DNA of 64,000 nucleotides, from NCBI GenBank assembly GCA_016169945.1, contig JADLSH010000199.1:2480001-2544000 (forward strand), given 5' to 3'. The first letter of the stretch is position 1, and every line of letters starts with the position of its first letter. This stretch comes from Trachythela sp. YZ-2020 (taxonomy: Eukaryota; Cnidaria; Anthozoa; Malacalcyonacea; Clavulariidae). The notes under the pieces were generated by a model that was not told the origin of the DNA, ran no database searches, and saw nothing but the letters and a program-made list of their open reading frames with translations. The position numbers and the translations under genes were made by a program. Positions 43,518 to 54,752 of this stretch are shown here, piece by piece.

Positions 43518-44784
43518 TTAAAACTGGTTTGGACGGATTTTCATCTCCGTCTTTTTCAGAAAATAAGATTGCCATCTGTGTGCCATTTTATTCCGGTGCC
43601 ATCATACTGATTTTCTCCCTGCAAGTACAGATAATTGAGGTTGGAGTCATAACCGCTTTTGTACCAACAGCTGCCTTTGTAGTTCACAGCACAATTACAG
43701 CACAAAAGACCATCATTGTCACTATCCTTGGTAGTAAACTGCATGTGATTGTGATAAGTAAGGGAATCACCTGCGTCACCTTTTAAGAAAAGAACAAAAC
43801 TCTGTGATAAGTAACATCTCAAAACAAAAAGTAATAAGTTTCAGTCTAATGGTTCAGTATTTAACTCCGTGTAAACACCAGACGATTTCACTTGAAAATT
43901 GAAAACATTCGTAATGTAAAAAGGTTAAAAGGCTAAGACGGGTTTATCTTTGTAACTAAGTTGTTTGTTTTCGACTGTCGTTTTCCCTTCGTAATCATAT
44001 TGGGAAAAATTCGAGAATAATGACGTTTTATCATCTTAACTCGACCTTCATACCAGCGTTGTTTGACTTCGAGCCATGTTAATTACTTAACTATACGGTG
44101 TATAAAGATCGTTGCCGATTGCCAAGGTGTTTTATTTATTTTAACAGCAGGCAGTTTTACTTTGTTCAGTTGGAATTAAACTTTCGTGTTCAATAACCTG
44201 AAGTTACACAACTCTTATATAATTTTAATTATATAGATATATTTCGTGGCTGGTGGTCAAAATTTACCTGAAAAATTTCCAACGGTCAGTCTGTATTTGT
44301 CAGAATCATCAGACACGCCAAATATTCCATACTTAGCGTAACGTTCAGCGCTATTGAAAATTGAACTCCATATCAAATCAACTCTTAAAACATCTTGGCC
44401 AAAATTTGTCAAACGATGTATTCTACCCAGAACTCGCCGTCGAGGTCACCAAAGCCAGCTTTATAGTCTGACCGTCCAAGATAGAAATCTCCATCTTCTC
44501 TTCGTTGGAACACAGTCCATCCGCCTCCATTTCTGGTCATATCACATCTGACTTGGAACGATCCCAGGCCATCAGGATCGACGGTGTAAACACCATCTTT
44601 TCTAACTCCAGATTTATAGAGATCAGCACAACTAACAGCTATATAATTGTAAGATACAAACGAATAAGAATGAAAATAGACTTTGTACACTCACGTAATC
44701 ATAGTATTAGGTATCATTCCGATTTTATGATTATCTAACACAAGCATACTTGAATTGAGATACAGTAAATATCTATACCTGATC

Positions 44785-45095
44785 CAGGGCCTTTTTTAAC
44801 TAATGTACTGGAGGGGCCAAAGCCCCCCCCCCAGCCCCCATGTTGGCTCTTTTGCCCCCAGTGAAGGTCCTTTTGAGTTTAGAGGATATTTATGGCTTTC
44901 TCACAACACAACCTGTCTCCGTTTAGATGTGATATATCAGGAAATCAAGCCACAGAGACTCAAGAATACAAAAATTTTCTGGGGGACGACCCCAGACCCA
45001 CCTTCAGCTTCCCACACCTGTAATACACCACCTACTTTTACGTCCCCTTTCAATAATGCCCCCCCCCCACTAACGATTTCTTAAAAAAGGCCCTG
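44785..45095. mobile_element. hAT-like MITE with 8-bp target duplication ACCTGATC
   Basis: Ends CAGGGCCTTTTTTAA and TTAAAAAAGGCCCTG (perfect 15-bp inverted repeats). Both flanks read ACCTGATC (44777-44784 and 45096-45103). 311 bp, with C-runs inside. Inserted between exons of pseudogene A. Confidence 0.92.
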
Positions 45096-45404
45096 ACCTG
45101 ATCTACAGCAAACGTTTGCCATTATTACCTGTACACTTGGGTCCAGAACCTGTTAAACCAGTTTTGCACGTGCACGAGAAGGAATAAGAATGGCTGACAC
45201 AAATAGCATTGTAGTGGCATGGATTGGACCTACAATAGTCAATCTCCGTAACAATACAACAAAAAGTAATTTACCTGCAGATCTACAGTAAATATCTATA
45301 CTTGGTCTAAAGTAAACGGTGCCATTATTACCTGTACATTCCAGTCCAGAACCTGTTAAACCAGTTTTGCACGTACACGAGAACGAATCAGAATAGCTTA
45401 AATT

Positions 45405-45665
45405 CGGCGAAATTCGTATAATAAAGTAATAAACGACGCATGAATTACGGCAATATTTCTTTATCTCATTTAGGAGAGAATTTGGAGATAACAGGAGATA
45501 GTAAGGGGATTTGGAGTTGATGAGGGGGCCGGGGGGAATCCCCCTGCTAGCCCATCCTGCTCGGCCAAAATTTGTTTTGAATTTTTGACGCTAATACGGA
45601 ATGAAATAAAGAAATATTGCCGTAATTCATGCGTTGTTTATTGCTTTATTATACGAATTTCGCCG
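45405..45665. mobile_element. MITE with 60-bp inverted repeats, inserted in an EGF exon
   Basis: The left arm begins CGGCGAAATTCGTATAATAA and extends about 60 bp; the right arm is its reverse complement with about two mismatches, ending TTATACGAATTTCGCCG. It interrupts an EGF exon of pseudogene A: EGF sequence EIDYCKFNPCHSNA lies on one side and SFSCTCKTG on the other (- strand). No clean target duplication found. Confidence 0.8.
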
Positions 45666-45824
45666 CTTGGATGCCACAAAGTTGCCTGCGGAGGAGGCTA
45701 GCATTGGAGTGGCATGGATTGAACTTACAATAGTCGATCTCTGTAACGATACAACAAAATCAGGCCTTGATAATTGAATTAAATTCATACTGCTCCTTGA
45801 ACAGTTACAAACATGTTTCAAATC

Positions 45825-46330
45825 ACCCTCACACACAAAACGCGCAACTTTAAATCAAATTGATAAGATGGCGATAAGTAAACACGTTTCAAAGCGCAAT
45901 GCGCACACGTTAATTAATTCAGGCGATAATACGCCCATTTAGTATAAAGTTCGAGGTCTAACAATACAGTTGACTTCGATCAGGAGAAACACGAATTTAA
46001 CAGAAATCAACGAGACATTGAAAACCATAATGACCCAAATGGAAAATCTTGACAAGCCCGGAGGCATTGAAGACCGCATGATCTCTATTGAAGAAGATGT
46101 TAAGCAGGTGAAAAATACTCTTTAATTCGTTTACGCTGAGATAGAAGATCTGAAGAAAGAAACTAAAGAAGGAAGGAAAAACCAGCAAGGAACTTGAAGA
46201 GCGAATAACCGCTGTAGGAACGCAAAATCAAGCGCCGAACAATCACGTCATTGGCCTTCAAAACAAGGTCAATGCGCGACAATCTTATATTTTCAATTTA
46301 GGGGAAAATGGCACCGGTAAAAATGACCGC
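45825..46330 (+). mobile_element. LINE ORF1-like coiled-coil remnant, antisense to the lectin genes
   Basis: A + strand frame with LTEINETLKTIMTQMENL, then IEDRMISIEEDVKQVKNTL, a stop, and EIEDLKKETKEG. Heptad-like and Glu/Lys-rich, as in the ORF1 coiled coil of many LINEs. A shorter version (MKLNEVKQETNLTEINETLK, then a stop) recurs in each downstream EGF unit near 52280, 53705, 56840 and 58266. The assignment rests on composition and proximity to RT-like fragments only. Confidence 0.4.
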
Positions 46331-46807
46331 GGAAAAAAGGCAAGAGAATAACGACTGACGCGGAATCACAGTGCAACCGATAATTAATATAGATATACTA
46401 TTGTCTTGAAATGGGGAGAGTAAGTCTTGGTTAAAAATTTATCAATTCGTGGCTATCAAGGCAATCAGGTAACCCCGACAGTATGTCACATACGGTAGAT
46501 TTTAAATGTTTGATTATGGACCGAAGCACCTCGTCAGCTATTAGCGTTTAATACTATCAACAATTCACTCGCGAAATTAACTGGTTTTTTATTGGTCGGA
46601 AAAAGTGGGATGGATAACCAAAAGGAAAGCAAAATATCCCAAAAAAGGTATAAAAAATCTTAATTTTACCGTGGTTTGGACACAGCGTTCGGTAAGCAAG
46701 TTTACGCTTGCGGAGATCTTGTTCCATGACAGAACAGATATTTCCCAGGTACACTATTGGTCATCTTTGGAACACAATACGTTGTAAGCTAGGGTTCGAT
46801 GTTCGAC

Positions 46808-47940
46808 TTACAGTGATTGTAGGGTGGTTTTCATGTGCGGTTGTGCGATGCATCGCACAAATTAGCATACCATGACTTACAGTGATTGTAGTGTGGTTGT
46901 CATGTGCGGTTGTGCGATGCATCGCACAAATTAGCATACCATGACTTACAGTGATTGTAGTGTGGTTGTCATGTGCGGTTGTGCGATGCATCGCACAAAT
47001 TAGCATACCATGACTTACAGTGATTGTAGTGTTTTTATAATCCGTAATTTCCTTCAAAAAGTATTGAAATTTCCTTTAAAAAGTTTGGTGAAATGATGAA
47101 TTATAAAACCACCATTGTGCGATGCATCGCACAAATTAGCATACCATGACTTACAGTGATTGTAGTGTGGTTGTCATGTGCGGTTGTACGATGCATCGCA
47201 CAAATTAACATACCATGACTTACAGTGATTGTAGTGTGGTTGTCATGTGCGGTTGTGCGATGCATCGCACAAATTAGCATACCATGACTTACAGTGATTG
47301 TAGTGTGGTTGTCATGTGCGGTTGTACGATGCATCGCACAAATTAACATACCATGACTTACAGTGATTGTAGTGTGGTTGTCATGTGCTGTTGTGCGATG
47401 CATCGCACAAATTAGCATACCATGACTTACAGTGATTTTAGTGTGGTTGCCATGTGCGGTTGTGCGATGCATCGCACAAATTAGCATACCGGCCATGACT
47501 TACAGTGATTGTAGTGTGGTTGTCACGTGCGGTTGTGCGATGCATCGCACAAATTAGCATACCATGACTTACAGTGATTGTGGTGTGGTTGTCATGTGCG
47601 GTTGTGCGATGCATCGCACAAATTAGCATACCATGACTTACAGTGATTGTAGTGTGGTTGTCATGTGCGGTTGTGCGATGCATCGCACAAATTAGCATAC
47701 CGGCCATGACTTACAGTGATTGTAGTGTGGTTGTCACGTGCGGTTGTGCGATGCATCGCACAAATTAACATACCATGACTTACAGTGATTGTAGTGTGGT
47801 TGCCATGTGCGGTTGTGCGATGCATCGCACAAATTAGCATACCGGCCATGACTTACAGTGATTGTAGTGTGGTTGTCACGTGCGGTTGTGCGATGCATCG
47901 CACAAATTAACATACCATGACTTACAGTGATTGTAGTGTT
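46808..47940. repeat. 69-bp satellite array with 18-bp palindrome
   Basis: About 15 copies of a 69-bp unit (CATGACTTACAGTGATTGTA, then GTGTGGTTGTCATGTGCGGT, then the perfect palindrome TGTGCGATGCATCGCACA) in two blocks: about 46808-47036 and 47116-47940. A unique spacer of about 80 bp separates them. Some units have GTACG for GTGCG, or an extra GGC before CATGAC. Since 69 = 3x23, the - strand stays open in 23-residue periods; I regard these as repeat artefacts. The left edge of the array lies inside the decayed signal-peptide exon of pseudogene A. Confidence 0.95.
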
Positions 47941-48495
47941 TTTATAGTCCATGATGAAATATTTCGAATATTCTACATTTTCCTTCGAATCTCTTCGTTT
48001 TTCTGAAATTTCCTTCAAAATTTCATTTCCTTAAATTTTCTATCATTTTGTAAAAATTTCCTTTCAAGGAAAGTGGAACCACTGGGTTTAAGTGCTGGTC
48101 ATTTTATGCAAGAGGTGTGGCCAAAGTCAGATAAATATGATACTCGTTCGTGCCATTTCTTCTCTCGCGCCGGTAACGCAATGAAATTTGACCCACGCGA
48201 ATTAAAGTATGTAGTTTCCTAGTTTTGTAGAATAAATATAAGTCAAAAATCTTGTTGTGTTTAAAATGTTTTTGAATGTGTTAGTGGTGTTTTAGAGTGT
48301 TTTAAGTATGTATTAAGATTGCGTTTAGATTGTTTTTGGAGTGCGCTAAGATTGAGATCGTATGGGAATGCACAATGGGTAAGGCTAGGGTTGTTGTTGG
48401 GGTCACTTTCAAGATAAAAGAGAAATGTATTCGTGCGCGAAACATGAGGATATTACCAAAAACTCAATTCAATTTGCAAAAGTGATATCATTACA

Positions 48496-48932
48496 CAGGG
48501 GCGTAACTTGGGTCTAAACATTAGGGGGGTGTGTTCGTTTTTCCCGACGAAAGGGCGTGGTCAGGACACAACGTAATGGGGCCGGTCAAAACCAAAAAGG
48601 TTTATGGGGGCCCTCATGCTGCTAGCGAGGATGGACAGGTATCGAGTCCTGAAGACACGAGGCCTCCAGGGGGGTATGGGGGGGATTTTGAAATGTAGAG
48701 TCTCTGAAACGCCATTTCATGCACTTTGGGGGAAGATTTTACAGAATTCTGACAGGTCAGGAAATGTTGTATATCAGATTAGCTGGTCTTCACGGGTTTT
48801 TTCTTACTAAACGTGATCTGAACATATTTTTGCCCGACCAACATGGCAAAATTTGCCCTACAAAAGTGCAATTGTTAAACATTGGGGGGGTGTGTCTCAT
48901 CCCTCCACACCCCCACAGTAGTTACGCCCCTG
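48496..48932. mobile_element. hAT-like element with 8-bp target duplication TCATTACA
   Basis: Starts CAGGGGCGTAACTTGGGTC, ends GTAGTTACGCCCCTG; TCATTACA on both sides (48488-48495 and 48933-48940). 437 bp, no complete ORF. The same left boundary and most of the element recur at about 61052 and 63652, where the right end is lost. Confidence 0.88.
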
Positions 48933-49168
48933 TCATTACATGATTTTTAGCAGCAGAGAACAAAGACAAACTAATTTGAAATTCATCTAACGACATCCCA
49001 TTTGAAAGAAACCATTGCGTTTGAATAAGATTGATAGATTAAGGAGAAGATAAACAATTACACAAGTGGAGTTATTTAACATTAAAATATACCAATATTA
49101 CCATGTATTTCTGTATTACTATTATCAAAGCAGCAGTAGAAAGATCGTTTTCAATGGTTGTTCATGAT

Positions 49169-50122
49169 TTAAAACTGGTTTGGACGGATTTTCATCTCCG
49201 TCTTTTTCGGAGATCCGCGCCATATTATTCCGGTGTGATCAGTCTGATCTGCTCCGAGGTACAGACCATTGAGGTTGGAATGATAACAACTTTTATACCA
49301 CCAGCTGCCTTTGTACTCTACAGCACAATTAGTAGTGCCAGCATCATCATTATCATTATCCTTGGTAGAGAACTGCATTTGATTGTGTTCAGCAAGGCGA
49401 TCACCTGCGTCACCTTTTAAGAAAAGAACAAAACTACGTCATAGGTAAAAAGTAATAAGTTTCAGTCTAATTGTTTAGTATTTTACTCTATTTAATTCAT
49501 CAGACGATTTCACTTTTATTTTTGTAACTAAATGTTTGTTTTCGAATGTTGTTTTCCCTTCGAGATTAATGACATTTTATCATATTAACTCCGTTTGCCT
49601 TCGAAACCATATTGTTTAACTAAGATTCTTGCCGATTGAACTTTCGTGTTCAATATAACTTGATCAGTTTCAGAACTCTTTTGTACAATCGTAAATACTT
49701 AGATAAGTTTCAAGGACTGGGTCATCTTAATTTACCTGAATAACTGCCAACGTTCAATCTGTATTTGTCAGTTTCATTAGCCACACTAAACGTTCCATAT
49801 TTAGCGTAACGTTCAGCGCCATTGAAATCCATCAAATCAACTCTTAAAACATTTTGGCCAGATTTGGACAAACGATGTATTTTGTCCAGACCCAACCAAA
49901 ACTCGCCGCTCAAGTTGCCAAATCCAGCTTTATAGTCTGACCATCCAAGATAGAAATCTTCACTTCCATCTTGTCTTCGTTGGAACACAGTCCATCCACC
50001 TCCATCTCTGGTCATGTCACATCTGACTTGGAACGATCCCATGCCATCAGGATCGATGGTGTAAACACCATCCTCTCTCACTCCTATTCTATAGAGTTCA
50101 GCACAACTATTGGTAGTTATAG
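49169..50122 (-). CDS. Fibrinogen-related domain exons of a secreted lectin-like gene (copy B)
   Basis: Two in-frame exons on the - strand: 50122-49736 and 49413-49169 (stop TAA), phase 1 at both joins, about 211 residues, the usual length of a fibrinogen C-terminal domain. Motifs: [60 protein letters not shown]; in the second exon the calcium-site region DNDNDD, the cysteine segment [12 protein letters not shown], and the end [12 protein letters not shown]. Such domains occur in ficolins, tachylectins, tenascins and angiopoietins and often bind acetylated sugars in innate recognition; a recognition role here is inference. The acceptor at 50122 needs an upstream exon ending in phase 1, which the EGF exons at 52436-52552 and 53859-53975 provide. 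The nearest EGF-like exon (about 51020-51075) is decayed. Confidence 0.85.
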
Positions 50123-51019
50123 CTATACAAGGGAAAAACAAGAAGGTGATTAGGTTTTCGAAATATTAGAATGTTCATCTTCGTCAGTCTATATGTCTCA
50201 CCGCACTATATTTCCTAAGAAAATTACCGTAATGCAGATACTGTCATTTTGATATCTTACTAATACGCATTTCCGAATTATAGTTGAGTAACTGTAGACA
50301 ACGTCCGCGCCGGCGACATTCTTAACTTTTTATATTGAGTTAAACACGAAGCCTCGACTTGCCAATAATGGCAATGGGTTTACTAAATATCTAATATTCG
50401 TATAAGATCGGAGATTAGCTATTAACTTCAGAAAGCGAATTTAAGCCTGGGACAAGTCAATTTCGTCTCGTTTAAGGATAGGATATATGAATAATTTCTA
50501 TGTTTACCATTTCTCACCTGTGCAGTTCATACCGTTTGGTTTAGATTTAATCTGGTTACCATTCCGGGTTACTATATTTATCTTTAAATAGGTCTTACCA
50601 GGAATTTGGATTGATTTAACCAGGGCTTATAGACGAAGCTAGAATATTATTGAATAAAATGTTCATATTCAGACTATGCTAGGTGGATATCCATACAGCC
50701 AGCCACGTGATTAGAGTTTATCCCGCATCTGGTTAAAATTGACGAATATGTATATAATTTTCGCTCGAAATTTCTATCTACAAAAATCCTTCGAGAATGT
50801 AACAGCATGATTTCCTGTTCAGTTTAGAGAAGCGAAGAGCATGAATGAATTTTATGCAATACCCAGTGAAACTGCAGTTCCAAGTCTGAAAAATGAGCGA
50901 TGTTTTCAGTCTTAAAAATCTTGTAAAAATACTCTGAGAAACCGTACTGTACTTCGTAATTAATGTGCATGAAAAGTAGGTACGCTGTTGCGTACTTTCA
51001 CGAGTAGGAAAATAAACGG

Positions 51020-51076
51020 GGGACACAAGTAGCATCGGGGTCGCGGCATGGATTGTACTTGCAATAGTCGAACTCT
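51020..51076 (-). pseudogene. Decayed EGF exon
   Basis: Begins like the others (EFDYCKYNPC) but loses the middle of the EGF domain and hits a stop (TCC TAC TCG TGA) where intact copies read S-Y-S-C-T-C. Probably skipped in any transcript joining the upstream EGF exons to the fibrinogen exons. Confidence 0.7.
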
Positions 51077-51449
51077 GTAACAATAAAACAAAAGTTAGGT
51101 TGTCTCAATACAACAAAGTAAGTTGTCTCAAATTATAATAGAAAAGCCATTGAAATGGAGAGAGCAGAAAGAACTCTATTTTGATGTTCATCTTCATAAA
51201 AATATATTTATGACCCTATTTGATCAAGGAACGCCAATGCTAGGCTTGCTTTAAGTCAACCACGTCCCTATATTTCTCACCGCACTATATTTCCTGAGAA
51301 AATTAACGTAATGCAGATAATGTAATTTTTATATCTTAACATCCTTAGGTCAGAGCTCCGCGCGAAATTCTAGTAATGTTTCTATATTGAGTTAAACACG
51401 ACGCGTCGCCCTGGCAATGCTGGCAATGGGTTTACTAAATTACTAATAG

Positions 51450-51828
51450 TAAGTAAGTAAGTAAGTAAGTAAGCAAGCAGAGGTGCTTATTATCCTTACT
51501 TGCAGCTGAGAGCTAAGCTGAATTGCGAAGGACACAGCTCAACGTGACCAAGTCGAAGGCTTTCTAGGGCGCATATGGCAGCCACCTTTTGCTCGCCATC
51601 ACGGAGCACAGCTACGGTGGAAGGGCCAGTTAGGGGTTAAACCCAACCCACCCTGTCAACATTCCCTGTGGGAGGAAACCGGAGTACCCGGAGAAAACCC
51701 ACGACTTTCGGCAGAGCGTTGACTAACTCTTTTCACATAGCTATCATAAGTCGTCCCCAACGGGACTTGAACCCACGATATCAGAGGTGAAAGGCGCGTG
51801 CTCTGACGATTGCGCCACCGAAGCCCCA
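51450..51828 (-). mobile_element. tRNA-derived SINE with CTTA-type tail
   Basis: On the - strand the 5' head (51828-51755) has an A box-like TGGCGCAATCG (51817-51807) and B box GGTTCAAGTCC (51773-51763). The body contains AAGTCGTGGGTTTTCTCCGG followed by GTACTCCGGTTTCCTCCCAC, and the 3' end is (CTTA)n at 51478-51450. A truncated relative is at 35640-35825. The overlapping short - strand ORF is not a gene. Confidence 0.75.
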
Positions 51829-52435
51829 AGCGTATAAGATCGGAGATTTGTTTTGTTATAATGAACAAGAATTATAATAACGGCATTACATATTAACTTC
51901 AGGAAGCGAATTTAAGCCTGGGACAAGTCAAAATGCCCTTATAAATCCGATATTTTTTAAGACAAATTTTCGACGTCTCGTTTAGGGATAGGATATATCG
52001 ATAAGTTCTATGTTTACCCTCCCACAGTGGCGAAAATTTCGGTGGACTGGCGGGGGGGGGCAACTGCCCCCTACCTTTACGCAAAATAGACAATTTGTTG
52101 GAAATTTTGACCTAAAAGGGGCTAAAAACAGCCAATTTTGAGTGTAAATCACCCTCACACACAAAACGCACAACACGTTTCAAAGCGCAGTGCGCAAACT
52201 TTGATTAATTCAGGCAATAATACTCCCATTAGATAAGTTCGAGGTAAGAATATAAAACCTAGCAATACAGTTGACACCGATGAAGCTCAATGAGGTGAAA
52301 CAAGAAACGAATTTAACAGAAATCAACGAGACATTGAAACCCTTTATGAGCGAAATGGAAAAACGTTAAAAAACGAAATTTCGAAAGTGGACAAAATCCT
52401 AACTGGTTATGCAACTACAATGTTTCCATTATTAC

Positions 52436-52552
52436 CTGTACAATTGATTCCTGAACCAGTAAAACCAGTTTTGCACGTGCACGAGTAGGAATCAGAATGG
52501 CTGACACAAATAGCATTGGAGTGGCATGGATTGGGCTTACAATGGTCGATCG
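52436..52552 (-). CDS. EGF-domain exon, unit alpha
   Basis: 117 nt, phase 1-1, encoding one EGF domain (IDHCKPNPCHSNAIC, then CTCKTGFTGSGINC, six cysteines). The acceptor TTGTTACAG and donor GTAATAATGG are intact. Symmetric phase means it can be added or skipped without frame loss. It probably belongs to the copy B transcript, between the EGF exon at 53859-53975 and the fibrinogen exons. Confidence 0.8.
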
Positions 52553-53858
52553 CTGTAACAATACAACAAAAGTTAATTTGTTTCAAATTATAACAGAAAG
52601 CCTCTGAAATATAGTGAGCAATATCACGCATGCATGTAGATTCATTTTACGAAATTGGCATTAAATTATAGATTCAAAAATAAATTAAAGATGCAATAAT
52701 ATACCGACTAGAGCAATTCTCAACATTGTTTCGTCTCGAAAGTCTTTAGTTATCCAAGTTCAGTAGAAACCAGTTAGAACTGACTAGATAGATTCAGTGC
52801 TGGTCATTTTATACAAGAGGTTTGGGCAAAAGGAAGTGAACTTTGCTCTCAAAGTCAGATGTTCGTAGTTCGTTTTAAGTATAAAACAAACAAAGAGATA
52901 AAGAAATTTAGTCTAATATATGATGACCAAGTTGTGTCATTTATAGAGAAGTCCGGAAATCCACACTAGTACTGTGTCAAATGCCTTTATCGAATCTAGT
53001 ATTTCCGTTTTCGGTATTATGCAAAACAGCTTCTTGGAAGCACATACTAGCATACAAACAGCTTTTCTCTTTCTGGTATGCATACTGTGAACTATTTGGA
53101 AAACATTTTCCTGCGAGAAACAGTGTCCATATGCATCTGTCCAACATTAATCTTTCAAGTATCTTCCCAATAACGCTTAATAACGTTATTCCTCTATAAT
53201 GTGTCAGTTTTAAAAGGAGATATTATGTCTCCTAGAGAACTTGGAACAATTTCGGCATTTCTAATAGCATTTAGCACGATGGTATAAGATTTCTCATTAG
53301 AGACCTGAGTTGCGTATACTAATATATAAAATGTGTATGTAAAATTGTTTTATTTACATGTATTGTTGTAACTACTAAGTACTAGTAATTATAGAGTTAT
53401 AGTAAAAAGTTAATTCTAAAATGTGTAATATTTAAATTAGGTAATTAATTTGCGACATGAGGCCACAAAGCACAAAGTAACTGTTCAAAAACCGTTTAGT
53501 TTTACATGTGGGAATTTAAAATTTTCTTTCATTCCTTAAGTTATAAATCGAAGTATATGCGCGTAGCAATATCACCCTCACACACAAAACGCACAACACG
53601 TTTCAAAGCGCAGTGCGCAAACTTTGATTAATTCAGGCAGTAATACTCCCATTAGATAAGTTCGAGGTAAGAATATAAAACCTAGCAATATAGTTGACAC
53701 CGATGAAGCTCGATGAGGTGAAACAAGAAACGAATTTAACAGAAATCAACGAGACATTGAAACCCTTTATGAGCGAAATGGAAAAATGTTAAAAAACGAA
53801 ATTTCGAAAGTGGACAAAATCCTAACTGGTTATGCAACTACAATGTTTCCATTATTAC

Positions 53859-54342
53859 CTGTACAATTGATTCCTGAACCAGTAAAACCAGTTTTGCACG
53901 TGCACGAGTAGGAATCAGAATGGCTGACACAAATAGCATTGGAGTGGCATGGATTGGGCTTACAATGGTCGATCCCTGTAACAATACAACAAAAGTTAAT
54001 TTGTTTCAAATTATAACAGAAAAGCCTCTGAAATATAGTGAGCAATATCGCGCATGCATGTAGATTCATTTTACGAAATTGGCATTAAATTAAAGATTCC
54101 AAAATATCAATTTTACCGTTGTTTGAACATAGCGTTCTGTAAGCAAGTTTATGCTTACGAATATCTTGTTCTATGACACGACAGCAATCTCCCAGGTGTG
54201 GATCATTTTTGGAACACAATATGTTGTAAGCAAGGGTACGATTTTCGATATCAGATCTGATATCATCACAGCAAATTGCTTCTGCAATACCAGTTTGCAG
54301 AACAAGCTGCAATAATATACCAACTAGAGCAATTCTCAACAT
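53859..54342 (-). CDS. Signal-peptide/double-cysteine-repeat exon and EGF exon, unit beta
   Basis: Exon 54342-54117 encodes 75 residues: a signal peptide (MLRIALVGILLQLVLQTGIAEA), then a module made of two copies of C-C-x-x-I-x-x-D-I-x-x-x-x-L-A-Y-x-x-L-C-S-x-N spaced 29 residues apart (Cys24/25/43 and Cys53/54/72). Exon 53975-53859 encodes a 39-residue EGF domain. Both end in phase 1 and join in frame to the EGF exon 52552-52436 and the copy B fibrinogen exons, giving a plausible secreted protein of about 365 residues: signal - CC repeats - EGF - EGF - fibrinogen. I do not recognise the CC-repeat module. The transcript structure is inferred from phases only. Confidence 0.7.
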
Positions 54343-54752
54343 TGTTTCGTCTCGAAAGTCTTTAGTTATCCAACTTCAGTAGAAACCAGCTAGAACTGAC
54401 TAGGTAGATTCAGTGCCGGTCCTTTTATACAAGAGGTTTGTGCAAAAGGAAGTGAACTTTGCTCTCAAAGTCAGATGTTCGTAGTTCGTTTTAAGTATAA
54501 AACAAACAAAGAGATAAAGAAATTTAGTCTAATATATGACGACCAAGTTGTGTCATTTATAGAGAAGTCCGGAAATCCACACTAGTACCGTGTCAAATGC
54601 CTTTGTCGAATCTAGTATTTCCGTTTTCGGTATTATGCAAAACAGCTTCTTGGAAGCACATACTATAGCATACAAACAGCTTTTCTCTTTCTGGTATGCA
54701 TACTGTGAACTTATTTGGAAAACCTTTTCCTGCGAGAAACAGTGTCCATATG

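Larger units (their letters stand above)
43518..46808 (-). pseudogene. Broken EGF/fibrinogen-domain secreted gene (copy A)
   Basis: Order on the - strand: signal-peptide exon remnant (46808-46670), an EGF exon split by a MITE (about 45735-45666 and 45404-45335), a second EGF-like exon (45247-45129), then fibrinogen-related exons (44638-44268 and 43779-43518). The first fibrinogen exon carries [21 protein letters not shown] and [11 protein letters not shown], but a deletion after the last of these shifts the frame to an early stop. It is 371 nt long against 387 in copy B. The last exon keeps the calcium-site region (DSDNDG, NCAVNYKG) but runs into a TGA at 43556-43558, about a dozen codons before the position equivalent to copy B's stop. 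The 45247 EGF acceptor reads GG instead of AG. With this many independent lesions it is not functional as a lectin. Confidence 0.85.

Noticed and set aside
46800..47940. CRISPR-like array impression from the palindromic repeats
   Set aside because: Units are directly tandem without unique spacers, and the genome is clearly eukaryotic.
46761..48018. Five - strand ORFs encoding a repeated 23-residue peptide (MLICAMHRTTAHDNHTT..)
   Set aside because: These are translations of the 69-bp satellite. Nucleotide identity is as high at silent as at other positions, the array is interrupted, and no start context or splice sites support a gene.
51656..51868. Small - strand ORF containing LRWRNRQSTRLSPLISWVQV
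   Set aside because: It is the translation of the tRNA-like SINE head, not a protein-coding gene.
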